DNA of 36,186 nucleotides from Candidatus Methanomethylophilus sp. UBA78 (lineage in GTDB: Archaea; Thermoplasmatota; Thermoplasmata; Methanomassiliicoccales; Methanomethylophilaceae): NCBI GenBank assembly GCA_002503545.1, contig DARY01000034.1, positions 10,961 through 47,146 on the forward strand, in the 5' to 3' direction. The translations under genes were made by a program, and so were the position numbers. Positions 17,094-25,146 of this stretch are shown piece after piece. The notes beneath the pieces are model-generated. The model did no database searches and was not told the origin of the DNA. It saw only the letters and a list, made by a program, of their open reading frames with translations. Numbering within the stretch: position 1 is the stretch's first letter; every line of letters starts with the position of its first letter.

Positions 17094-18473
17094 ATGACTG
17101 CGTCGAGGCCTGTGGATATCTTCGAAGCGTATTCTCGTTTCAACACGGGCAAGAGGGTCCGTGAGGATCAATGGGACTACATAACCATCCCCACCAACGC
17201 CCTGGCCATGAAGGAGAAGTACCAGATCTCCTTCGATGACAAGATCATACCGGAGGACGACGACCTTTCGGACCGCCTCTTCCATGCGGGACTCGACATG
17301 CTGGTGACCACCGGCTTCTACAACACCAACCTGGGAAGGGTGATGTATCTCACGGAGGACGAGGTCCTCGAGGGTATAAGGAAGGCACCGCGCAAGATAA
17401 CCATCGGTTCCGGGAAGGACAAGGTCAAATGCAAGGCCCGTCACGGTAACACGAACCGGGCCCCCATAATCGAGGCCGGTCCCACCGGGGCCCCGGTCTC
17501 GGAGGACATATTCCCGGCGATGATCCAGTCGTACGTCCAGGAGCCGGTCGTCGACGCCCTGGTCAGCGGCGTCCTCAACACCGTCTGCGGGGAGTCCGCC
17601 ACCACCAACACGCCCTGGGAGATCCGCGCCACCCTGGCCGAGATCAGGTACGTCAGGGAGGCCTGCGCCATGTGCGGAAGGCCCGGGATGGGCATATAGG
17701 GTCCCGAGACCCCGCTTTCTGCGGCCGGACGTCTTTCCTCCGACCTCACGGACTACGGGCTCAAGAAGCACGACCTCCATGAATGCTCGCAGCTGAACGA
17801 GATGAAGGTCGACATGTCCCTCATGAACATGATCGCCGGGTGGAAGACGGCGGGGGACCTCATCATGGTGGAGCAGATGCCGATGTTCGGCGGGTACTGC
17901 GGCGGACTCGAGGAGACCGCCATCTGCGACGTCGCCGCGACCCTGGCCTCCTACGCCCTCATGGACTGCGACATACACTTGGACGGACCGATCCACATAA
18001 GGTGGGGTACCACCACCACGAGGGAGACGCTGCAGGTCGCTGCGCACACCGCCGCGGCCATCGACCTCAACACCGACCTGCTGCTGGGCAACCAGTACTA
18101 CACCCTGGCCGGCCCCTGCACCGAGATGTGCCTCCTGGAGACCGCCGCCCAGGCCATAACGGACACCGTCTCCGGGAGGGAGCTGATCTCCGGCGCCGCC
18201 TCCTCCAAGGGCGTCGTCAAGGACAGGACCACCGGCATGGAGGCCAGGATGATGGGCGAGGCCGCCATATCCGCCGCCGGCATGAGCGTGCACGAGGCGA
18301 ACGTCGTTCTGGAGAACGTCATCTCCCTCTACGAGAGGAACTTCTCCCGTCCGCCCATGGGGAAGAGGTTCCAGGACTGCTACGACGTCACCTCCGTGAC
18401 CCCCAGCAAGGAGTACCTCAAGGTGTACGAGAAGGCCATCGCGACCCTGAACGGCTGCGGTCTCAGCATATGA
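17094..18473 (+). CDS. mtmB2: Monomethylamine methyltransferase MtmB, copy 2, with in-frame UAG
   Basis: This second mtmB is clearly paralogous to copy 1: QSYVQEPVVDALVSGVLNT, GRPGMGI before UAG and GPETPLSAAGRLSSD after it, FGGYCGGLEETAICDVAATL and AGPCTEMCLLE all align. UAG at 17697-17699 is again codon 202. The 459-residue product has many substitutions in the first 150 residues, so the copies diverged some time ago. It lacks a partner corrinoid gene and has its own promoter. tRNA-Pyl follows 70 nt downstream, so it sits at the junction between methyltransferase and pyl genes. Confidence 0.95.
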
Positions 18474-18509
18474 GCCTGGCACATGTGCCAGATGCGTCGA
18501 TTTGGGAAA

Positions 18510-18519
18510 CTTATTTAGA
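18510..18519 (+). promoter_or_regulatory. TATA-like box of tRNA-Pyl
   Basis: CTTATTTAGA is centred about 29 nt before the first base of the tRNA, typical spacing for an archaeal promoter. This suggests that pylT is transcribed separately from mtmB2. Confidence 0.5.
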
Positions 18520-18543
18520 TGATGTTACGGTTTACATGACAAG

Positions 18544-18614
18544 GGGGGACGGTCCGGCGACCAGCGGGTCTCTAAAACCTAGCCAGCGGGGTTCGACACC
18601 CCGGTCTCTCGCCA
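18544..18614 (+). tRNA. pylT: tRNA-Pyl (anticodon CUA)
   Basis: The acceptor stem GGGGGAC pairs with GTCTCTC (two G-U pairs), discriminator G and encoded CCA follow. The D stem GGTC/GACC starts immediately after the acceptor, with no linker nucleotide, and has a small loop. The anticodon loop CTCTAAA exposes CUA at 18572-18574. The anticodon stem GCGGGT/ACCTAGC is interrupted by an unpaired base, leaving a broken stem. The T arm CGGGG-TTCGACA-CCCCG is normal. These features match Methanomassiliicoccales tRNA-Pyl. It decodes the four methyltransferase UAG codons and is charged by the adjacent pylS. Confidence 0.97.
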
Positions 18615-18636
18615 TTCTCACATTCAAAGGGATATC

Positions 18637-19464
18637 ATGACGGTAAAATACACGGACGCGCAGATACAGCGCCTCAGGGAGTATGGCAACGGAACCTACG
18701 AAGAGACGGTCTTCGAGGACCTGGCTTCTAGGGACGCGGCCTTCTCCAAGGAGATGTCCGCCGCCTCCTCGGACAATGAGAGGAAGATCAGGGGGATGAT
18801 CTCCGAACCGTCACGCTACGGACTCGTCCGGATGATGAATGACATCGCGGAGGCGCTGGTCGCCGACGGTTTCATCGAGGTCCGTACGCCCATATTCGTG
18901 TCCAAGGACGCGCTGGCACGTATGACCATAACCGAGGACAAGCCCCTTTTCAAACAGGTGTTCTGGTTGGACGACAAGAGGGCCCTCAGGCCCATGCTGG
19001 CACCCAACCTGTACTCCGTCATGAGGGACCTCAGGGACCATACCGACGGCCCCGTGAAGATCTTCGAGATGGGGCCCTGCTTCAGGAAGGAGTCCCACAG
19101 CGGGATGCACCTCGAGGAGTTCACCATGCTGAACCTGGTGGACATGGGCCCCAACGGGGACGCCACCGAGACCCTGAAGAGGTACATATCCATCGTCATG
19201 AAGGCGGTGGGACTCCCCGACTACGACCTGGTGCAGGAGGAGTCCGACGTGTACAAGGAAACCATCGACGTGGAGATAAACGGCCAGGAGGTATGTTCCG
19301 CGGCCGTCGGACCCCACTATCTGGATGCGGCCCATGACGTCCACGAGCCCTGGTCCGGGGCCGGTTTCGGCCTCGAGCGCCTGCTGACGATCAGGGAGAG
19401 GTACAGCACCGTCAGGAAGGGGGCAGCTAGTCTCAGCTACCTCAACGGTGCGAAGATAAACTGA
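18637..19464 (+). CDS. pylS: Pyrrolysyl-tRNA synthetase, N-terminal-domain-free type
   Basis: This 275-residue class II synthetase attaches pyrrolysine to tRNA-Pyl. It contains only the catalytic domain; the separate tRNA-binding PylSn domain of Methanosarcina is absent, as in Methanomethylophilus. Motif 2 is FRKESHSGMHLEEFTMLNL and motif 3 is GAGFGLERLLTIRER. Pocket residues Tyr126, Asn166, Val168, Tyr206 and Trp239 occupy the positions known from the M. alvus enzyme. AAAGGGATATC precedes the ATG, which lies 22 nt after tRNA-Pyl. It heads pylS-pylC-pylD-ramA. Confidence 0.97.
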   Translation: MTVKYTDAQIQRLREYGNGTYEETVFEDLASRDAAFSKEMSAASSDNERKIRGMISEPSRYGLVRMMNDIAEALVADGFIEVRTPIFVSKDALARMTITEDKPLFKQVFWLDDKRALRPMLAPNLYSVMRDLRDHTDGPVKIFEMGPCFRKESHSGMHLEEFTMLNLVDMGPNGDATETLKRYISIVMKAVGLPDYDLVQEESDVYKETIDVEINGQEVCSAAVGPHYLDAAHDVHEPWSGAGFGLERLLTIRERYSTVRKGAASLSYLNGAKIN

Positions 19465-19515
19465 TTACGGCGCCCTCCGGGGGCACGGCAAAACCGAGAG
19501 AAGGAAGTAAAAGAC

Positions 19516-19536
19516 ATGACGGCGAGGAGGGAGTAG
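19516..19536 (+). CDS. Six-codon upstream ORF ending in UAG at the pylC start
   Basis: ATG ACG GCG AGG AGG GAG TAG encodes MTARRE and stops at an amber codon one nucleotide before the probable pylC start codon (CTG 19538). AAGGAAG lies 8 nt before its ATG. The same bases (GGAGGG) act as the pylC ribosome binding site. In a cell that reads UAG as pyrrolysine, read-through would carry ribosomes past the pylC start in another frame to TGA at 19576-19578. The regulatory role is inferred; the arrangement is seen directly. Confidence 0.45.
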   Translation: MTARRE

Positions 19537-19537
19537 A

Positions 19538-20698
19538 CTGAGACTGGGTATTGTCGGAGGTGCCCTGCAGGGTATTGAGGCGGTCTATCTGGCCAAGAAG
19601 GCCGGTTACGAGACCGTGGTTCTGGACAGGAGGGAGGATGCGCCCGCACGCTCCCTCGCGGACGGTTCCGTGACCGTCAACGTGGTGGACGAGCCGGAGA
19701 AGGCCAGGAAGGTCCTGGCCGACTGCGATGCGGTCCTGCCCGCACTCGAGGAGATGGACGCCCTCACAGTCCTTGAGTCCATGAAGGGCGATTTCGGCGG
19801 ACCGTTCCTTTTCGACATGTCCGCCTACAGGATATCCTCGTCGAAGCAGAAATCGAACGAGATCATGGGAAAATTCGGCGTGCCGATGCCCAAACCGTGG
19901 CCGGAGTGCGGTTTCCCCGTCATAGTGAAGCCCTCCTGCCAGAGCGGTTCCGTCGGAGTCTCCGAGGTGGAGGACGAGGCGGGTATGGCCGCCGCCCTGA
20001 AGAAGGTGGAGGACCTGAACGACACCCCCATCATCCAGGAGTTCGTCCACGGCAAGAGCATATCGATCGAGGTCATAGGCAACGGCGGCTCCGCCCGCTC
20101 CTACATAACCACCGAGGTGGTGCTCGACCGCAACTACGACTGCAAACAGGTACTGTGCCAGCCGGGTATTTTATCGGAGGAGGAGGACACCCGGTTCGGG
20201 CTCTGTGCGAAGATGACCGCGGAGGACATGGGTCTCAACGGACTCATGGACATGGAGGCCATCAACACCCCCAAGGGCTTCCGCGTCCTGGAGATCGACG
20301 CGCGCATACCCAGTCAGACTCCGGCCTGCATCCTGGCGGGTACGGGCATAAACCTCCTGGACGAGCTCTACAGGGCCTGCAGCGGCAGGGAGTCCGCCGC
20401 CAGGAGGCGGCCGGGGGCATCATCCTACGAGCACTTCCACATCGTCGGAGACAGGATGTACACCACCGGAGAGAAGGAGTTCTCCCACGTACGCAACCCC
20501 GCCATCCGCAAGGGTCTCTTCGGATCCGACGAGATGATAACGGACTACCGCCCCGGTGCCAGCGAGTGGAGGTGCACGATGATCACCGGCGGGAAGGACA
20601 AGGACGAGGTCTTCTGGAAGAGGAAAGACGCCATAAAGGCGATAATGGACGAGTGCCAGATAGACGAATTCATCGACCTCTCCCCGGAGGTGGTCTGA
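19538..20698 (+). CDS. pylC: Pyrrolysine biosynthesis ligase PylC, apparent CTG start
   Basis: PylC is an ATP-grasp ligase joining 3-methylornithine to lysine. The N-terminus RLGIVGGALQGIEAVYLAKK aligns with the PylC start (…ICLIGGKLQGFEAAYLSKK). Later blocks are FPVIVKPSCQSGSVGVSEVE (nucleotide binding), LNGLMDMEAINTPKGFRVLE and EIDARIPSQTPACIL. No ATG, GTG or TTG exists in frame between TGA 19517 and this homologous beginning. CTG at 19538 sits 6 nt after GGAGGG, so it is the likely start; the ATG-equivalent codon at 19616 would delete the dinucleotide-binding loop. Product 386 residues. The gene is 73 nt after pylS. Confidence 0.9.
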   Translation: MRLGIVGGALQGIEAVYLAKKAGYETVVLDRREDAPARSLADGSVTVNVVDEPEKARKVLADCDAVLPALEEMDALTVLESMKGDFGGPFLFDMSAYRISSSKQKSNEIMGKFGVPMPKPWPECGFPVIVKPSCQSGSVGVSEVEDEAGMAAALKKVEDLNDTPIIQEFVHGKSISIEVIGNGGSARSYITTEVVLDRNYDCKQVLCQPGILSEEEDTRFGLCAKMTAEDMGLNGLMDMEAINTPKGFRVLEIDARIPSQTPACILAGTGINLLDELYRACSGRESAARRRPGASSYEHFHIVGDRMYTTGEKEFSHVRNPAIRKGLFGSDEMITDYRPGASEWRCTMITGGKDKDEVFWKRKDAIKAIMDECQIDEFIDLSPEVV

Positions 20699-21523
20699 AC
20701 GACCAGGCTGACCCCCAACATGATCTCGGGGCTCTCGGACGGGCTTAGCGACATAGACAGGGCCCTCCTGAGGGACACCGGGATGAACCTCCTCACGCTG
20801 GGATTCCGTGCCATAGGTGCGGACGCCTCCGGCATCGACGTGAGCGGGTTCAGGGCGGCCTCGGTACCCATAACATCCGGTCTGGGTATCATCGGCGGGT
20901 TCTCCCGTTCCGTCGCGGACATCGTCCGTGACATGGGGATCGAGTGCTTCGTCACCGAGCACACCGACGTATGGGGGTTCGGCGAGGCGCTGGACAGGGG
21001 CGCCGACATAATCCTGATGGCGGACGACGAACAGTACATGGCGTACAGCGTCGCCGCCGGGAAGTACGCCAACAACTCCTTCTGCACCGCGGCCGGCTAT
21101 GTGGAGGCCCTCAGGGGCGCCGCAGGCGGTCTGGACGGGAAGGCGGTCCTCGTCCGCGGTGCCGGCAGGGTGGGCAGCAACATGGTGTCCATCCTGTGCA
21201 GGCAGGGAGCGAAGGTGACCGTCGCGGATGTGGTGAGGGAGAAGGCGACCGCCGTCGCGGCCGCCAATCCTGGCACAGTCGCGGCGGACGACATAGAGGA
21301 GGCTACGGCGGAGGCGAGACTGATACTCAACGCATCCCCGTCCCCCATCCCGGGGGACCTCATAATGGAGGGGGCGGTGGTGTCCACGCCGGGGATCCCG
21401 CACGTATACGACGAGGCCACCCTCGCGAAGGCCAAGTTCATACACGACCCCCTCGCCATAGGTACGGCGCCCATGGTCGCCCAGTGTATCGTCTATTCCA
21501 TGGAAAAGGAGAGATGCAAATGA
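20699..21523 (+). CDS. pylD: Pyrrolysine biosynthesis oxidoreductase PylD, apparent ACG start
   Basis: PylD oxidises lysine-Ne-3-methylornithine to give pyrrolysine. Key blocks: VPITSGLGIIGGFSRSVADI, ADDEQYMAYSVAAGKYANNS, and the NAD loop VRGAGRVGSNM. The homologous beginning …LTP lies upstream of the first ATG (20720): codons from 20699 read ACG ACC AGG CTG ACC CCC. GGAGGTGG ends 5 nt before ACG 20699, directly after the pylC TGA. I therefore choose ACG 20699 (274 residues); ATG 20720 gives 267 and lacks a ribosome binding site. The stop overlaps ramA (ATGA). Confidence 0.88.
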   Translation, partial: TTRLTPNMISGLSDGLSDIDRALLRDTGMNLLTLGFRAIGADASGIDVSGFRAASVPITSGLGIIGGFSRSVADIVRDMGIECFVTEHTDVWGFGEALDRGADIILMADDEQYMAYSVAAGKYANNSFCTAAGYVEALRGAAGGLDGKAVLVRGAGRVGSNMVSILCRQGAKVTVADVVREKATAVAAANPGTVAADDIEEATAEARLILNASPSPIPGDLIMEGAVVSTPGIPHVYDEATLAKAKFIHDPLAIGTAPMVAQCIVYSMEKERCK

Positions 21524-23148
21524 CAGAATACGCAATAGCATTGGATATAGGGACCAGCGGTCTGCGCTGTCAGGCTATAGACATGGCCACCGGGGAGACG
21601 GTCGCCACGGCGATAACCCAGCGCCACCCCATCCCTGGCATGAACGTCATCGACCACGTCAACTTCGCGCTCAAATCGGGGGAGGACGTGGCCAACAAGC
21701 TCCTGATGGGCTGTGCCAACCAGCTCTTCGCCTCCCTCGGCATAGACCTGTCGAAGGTGAAGAGGGTGGGGGTCTGCGGGAACACCTTCCAGCTGTCCCT
21801 CTTCCAGAACATCGAAATCCGTGATCTGGCATATGCGGGCGAGAACATGCTCAAGACCCTCGGCGTCGTTCCCCCCAAGAGGGACGGCGCGGTGCTGAAG
21901 GCATCCGAAATGGGTCTTCTGGGTATGCCGGATGCGGAGGTCATAATACCTCCCGCGGTGAGGCACGAGATCGGTGCGGACGCCATCGCCATGCTCCTCA
22001 TAACCGGGGTGGCGGATTCCAAGGAACCGTGCCTGGTCGTCGACTACGGGACCAACGCCGAGATGGCGCTCATCTGCGGCGACGGCAGGATCATAACCGG
22101 TTCCGCCGCCGCCGGTCCCGCCATGGAGGGACAGGAGATCGAGAGGGGCATGCTCGCGGCCCCCGGGGCCATATCCGACGTCGACATCAAGGGAGACGGA
22201 TGGATGTGCACGGTCTTGGACGAATCCATGATTGACCGGGAGGGCGACATCGTCGACCCCATGACCGGCGAAGCGCTCGAGAAGGGCCCCGTCAGGGCCA
22301 TCGGCATAACCGGCACCGGTACCGTCGCCACCCTCTACAACGGTATAAAGACGGGCATCATCGTGCCCCCCAAGATAAACACCGAGGACGGCAAACTGCA
22401 TCTGCAGGACGGCATAGACATATCGTCCCATGACGTGGACGAGGCCGGCAAGGCCATCGGCGCCATGAGGGCCGGGTTCCTCACGCTCCTGCACGAGGCC
22501 GGCATGTGGACCGGGGACGTCAAGACCGCCTACATGTCGGGCGCCTCCGGACTCTACGTCGATGCGGTGAAGGCCCTCGGGATAGGCATGGTGGTGCCCG
22601 GTGCGACGCACCTGATACAGTTCGGGAACACATCCATCGAGATGGCCAGGCGCATAGCCCTGGGCGAGATGGACATGGACGGGCTGAGGTCCTTCGCCCA
22701 GAAGCTGAAGGCCGAGCACTGCATGTTCGCCACCTCCGAGACCTTCAAGCAGCTGTATTCGATCGAGTACGCCGTATGGTGCACCAGCATGCCGATGAGC
22801 ATGTACAACGACATGCTCGACGTGTACCAGCTCCCGCACATCAGCGAACCGTCCGAGGACGTGACGGTGGAGAGGAGGTCCATGACCGACCTGCCGGACA
22901 CGGACAAGTGCCCGGTCAGGGTCATCGAGTCCGGGACCTACCTCACCTACGAGGTCGAAGGGTGCAGGTTCTGCAAGAAGTGCGTCAGGGAATGCCCGGA
23001 GAAGGCGCTGGAGATGGTCAGGAAGGAGGACGGCAGGATCTTCTGCCGCGTCAGCTCCGACCGCTGCGGCGGCACCGCCTGCAGGCGCTGCGAGCGCATC
23101 TGCCCCGAGAGCGTCCTGCATCTGGACCTTGCGAAGGTAGAGCAGTGA
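21520..23148 (+). CDS. ramA: Corrinoid-protein reductive activase RamA
   Basis: RamA uses ATP and a low-potential electron donor to restore Co(I) in the methylamine corrinoid proteins. The 542-residue protein begins TEYAIALDIGTSGLRCQAID, a phosphate-binding ASKHA loop, and has VVDYGTNAEMALICGDG and GITGTGTVATLYNG further on. The C-terminus carries two 4Fe-4S motifs: CRFCKKCVRECP, and a second with a longer first spacing, CGGTACRRCERICP. ATG 21520 is chosen because AAGGAGA is 8 nt upstream and its ATGA overlaps the pylD stop. It closes the pyl operon, linking cofactor repair to amino-acid supply. Confidence 0.93.
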   Translation: MTEYAIALDIGTSGLRCQAIDMATGETVATAITQRHPIPGMNVIDHVNFALKSGEDVANKLLMGCANQLFASLGIDLSKVKRVGVCGNTFQLSLFQNIEIRDLAYAGENMLKTLGVVPPKRDGAVLKASEMGLLGMPDAEVIIPPAVRHEIGADAIAMLLITGVADSKEPCLVVDYGTNAEMALICGDGRIITGSAAAGPAMEGQEIERGMLAAPGAISDVDIKGDGWMCTVLDESMIDREGDIVDPMTGEALEKGPVRAIGITGTGTVATLYNGIKTGIIVPPKINTEDGKLHLQDGIDISSHDVDEAGKAIGAMRAGFLTLLHEAGMWTGDVKTAYMSGASGLYVDAVKALGIGMVVPGATHLIQFGNTSIEMARRIALGEMDMDGLRSFAQKLKAEHCMFATSETFKQLYSIEYAVWCTSMPMSMYNDMLDVYQLPHISEPSEDVTVERRSMTDLPDTDKCPVRVIESGTYLTYEVEGCRFCKKCVRECPEKALEMVRKEDGRIFCRVSSDRCGGTACRRCERICPESVLHLDLAKVEQ

Positions 23149-23160
23149 GGGACCGGAAAG

Positions 23161-23216
23161 GCCGTCCCCGCGGGGACGGCTCCCGTGTTCCCGCAGGACC
23201 GCCGGGAGCGGTCCTG
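23161..23216 (+). terminator. Double hairpin terminator after ramA
   Basis: GCCGTCCCC and GGGGACGGC (23161-23180) make one 9-bp stem with a GC loop. CAGGACCGC and GCGGTCCTG (23194-23216) make a second. They close the pylS-pylC-pylD-ramA unit. Confidence 0.7.
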
Positions 23217-23337
23217 TCGGCCTGCTTTAAAAGTATTTATAAACAGGTTCTTAATATACGAACAAGAACGTTAATGGCGCCCGTGGCCGTCACGGGCCGT
23301 TTTAATTTTCTATCCATATCGGAAAAGAGTGAATGCA
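23217..23337 (+). promoter_or_regulatory. Promoter and structured leader of the DEAD-box helicase
   Basis: TTTATAAA at about 23236 is a TATA box, giving a leader of roughly 70 nt. The leader contains GCCCGTG/CACGGGC (23279-23297, loop GCCGT) followed by CGTTTTAATTTTC, which resembles an intrinsic terminator. A leader hairpin before a helicase gene suggests conditional expression, for instance by temperature; that is inference. Confidence 0.45.
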
Positions 23338-25119
23338 ATGAAAGAAGGCAAGTTTGAGGACCTAGGCATCTCGGCGGATGTCCTGAGAGCCGTCAGGTCC
23401 ATAGGGTGGGTGGAGCCCACCCCGGTCCAGATCGCCGCCATACCGGTGGGCCTGGAAGGAGTCGACCTCCTCGCGCAGGCACAGACCGGCACCGGCAAGA
23501 CCGGGACGTACGGCTCCATCATCCTGAGCAAAACCGCGCCGAACGGGACCGACCCGTCGGCATTGGTTCTCGTGCCTACAAGGGAGCTCGCGACGCAGGT
23601 GTGCGACCAGATCGACGCCTTGGCGCAGTTCAGCGGACATAAATGTTTCCCCGTTTACGGCGGAGTGAACATAGAGAATCAGGTGAAACAGCTTAGGAAG
23701 GGAACGGATATCCTGGTCGCGACCCCCGGAAGACTGAAGGACCTGCTGGAGAGGAAGGACGTCACACTGTCGTCCGTCTCCATAGTGGTCCTCGACGAGG
23801 CCGACCGCATGCTGGACATGGGTTTCGCCCCCAGCGTCAACATGATCCTCTCCAAGGTGCCCAAGAAGAGGCAGACCATGATGTTCTCCGCCACCATGGA
23901 GGATGACATCAGGAAGCTGGCCGTCAAGCACATGATCAACTACAGGGACCTCTTCGTCTCCAAGGACGAGCCCACCCTCGACCTCACGGCGCAGTACTAC
24001 ATACTGACCACCCGCGACTCGAAGAGGGACGAGCTCATCCGCCTGATCAAGGACGGGTACCCCAAGATGATGGTGTTCTGCAGGACCAGGAGGAAGGTGG
24101 ACTACCTGGCGCGCAAGATGAAGAGGGACGACTTCAGCGTCTGCGAGATCCACGGGGACATGGTGCAGAACAAGAGGGAGAAGACCCTCCGCTCCTTCGC
24201 GGACGGGGAGGTCGAGGTCCTCATAGCGTCGGACGTGGCATCCAGGGGCCTCGACATCGTCGACGTCGACGTGGTCGTCAACTACGATGCCCCCGCGGAC
24301 GTGGAGACCTACATCCACAGGATCGGAAGGACCGGCAGGGCCGGGAAGACGGGGAAGGCCGTGACGTTCGTCACCGAGGAGGACATAGGCATCCTGAACG
24401 ACATCGAGAAGAAGATCGGCAGGAGGATCGTCGAGATCGCCCCCATATCCCCCCAGAGCATCCCCGCCAAGTCCGAGGAGACCCCCAAGACCCGGGCCAA
24501 GCAGATCAAGCAGAGGCAGGCGGCCAAGAAGGTCGCCGCCGAGACCGTCAAGAACGCCGAGGTCCAGAAGAAGGAACCGAAGATCGTCCCGGTCAAGAAG
24601 AAGTTCCAGGACGAGGGGGCGGCTCCCGAGCGCACCCTCAGGGGCAGGCTCGACAGGAGGCGCACCAAGACCGAGATAGAGGACGGCGCCGTGGCGGCCG
24701 CGAAGACCAAGCCCGCCGCCAGGAAGCAGCAGGCCAGGGAACCCGCGGCCAAGTCCGCGAAGGAGGAGCCCAGGGAGAGGACCCAGTACCCCAAACCGCA
24801 GGGCATCCCCGAGAACCCCAAACCGCTCCACTCCTACGTCAAGATCGACAGGGCCCTCCCCCCGGAGAAGGACATGTCCTTCGACAGGATAGAGATCAGC
24901 ATCGGTTCCGCGGACGGCGTGGACCAGAACAACCTCGTCAGGTTCGTCACCAAGACGTCCGGCATCACCAAGCAGGACATCGGCAACATACACGTCTACG
25001 AGAACAAATCCAGGGTGCAGGTCGTCAGGTGGAGGTCCCAGGAGGTCGTCGACGAGCTCTTCGGACAGAGCTACAACGGCAGGCGCGTGATGGTCTACAA
25101 CCTCAGCGACAAACAGTGA
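23338..25119 (+). CDS. DEAD-box RNA helicase with DbpA/CsdA-type RNA-binding domain
   Basis: The 593-residue protein has motif I AQTGTGKT, PTRELA, DEADRMLDMGF, SAT, and the C-terminal HRIGRTGRAG. A basic low-complexity linker rich in Lys, Ala and Arg (residues about 380-500) joins a C-terminal DbpA-like RNA-binding fold (FDRIEISIGSADGVDQNNLV). This resembles CsdA/DeaD cold-shock helicases that remodel structured RNA and ribosome precursors. ATG 23338 is preferred over GTG 23329 because GAGTGA precedes it. A separate transcript from ramA, it converges on the ChlD-like gene. Confidence 0.92.
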   Translation: MKEGKFEDLGISADVLRAVRSIGWVEPTPVQIAAIPVGLEGVDLLAQAQTGTGKTGTYGSIILSKTAPNGTDPSALVLVPTRELATQVCDQIDALAQFSGHKCFPVYGGVNIENQVKQLRKGTDILVATPGRLKDLLERKDVTLSSVSIVVLDEADRMLDMGFAPSVNMILSKVPKKRQTMMFSATMEDDIRKLAVKHMINYRDLFVSKDEPTLDLTAQYYILTTRDSKRDELIRLIKDGYPKMMVFCRTRRKVDYLARKMKRDDFSVCEIHGDMVQNKREKTLRSFADGEVEVLIASDVASRGLDIVDVDVVVNYDAPADVETYIHRIGRTGRAGKTGKAVTFVTEEDIGILNDIEKKIGRRIVEIAPISPQSIPAKSEETPKTRAKQIKQRQAAKKVAAETVKNAEVQKKEPKIVPVKKKFQDEGAAPERTLRGRLDRRRTKTEIEDGAVAAAKTKPAARKQQAREPAAKSAKEEPRERTQYPKPQGIPENPKPLHSYVKIDRALPPEKDMSFDRIEISIGSADGVDQNNLVRFVTKTSGITKQDIGNIHVYENKSRVQVVRWRSQEVVDELFGQSYNGRRVMVYNLSDKQ

Positions 25120-25124
25120 CGGCG

Positions 25125-25146
25125 GGTCCGGGGGTTCCCCCGGACC
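25125..25146. terminator. Bidirectional hairpin between convergent helicase and ChlD genes
   Basis: GGTCCGGGGG and CCCCCGGACC form a 10-bp inverted repeat around TT, in the 27-nt gap between the two stops. It overlaps no coding sequence and can serve both transcripts. Confidence 0.65.

Noticed and set aside
21493..23121. 542-codon minus-strand frame opposite ramA
   Set aside because: Antisense shadow of ramA with no family motifs or ribosome binding site.
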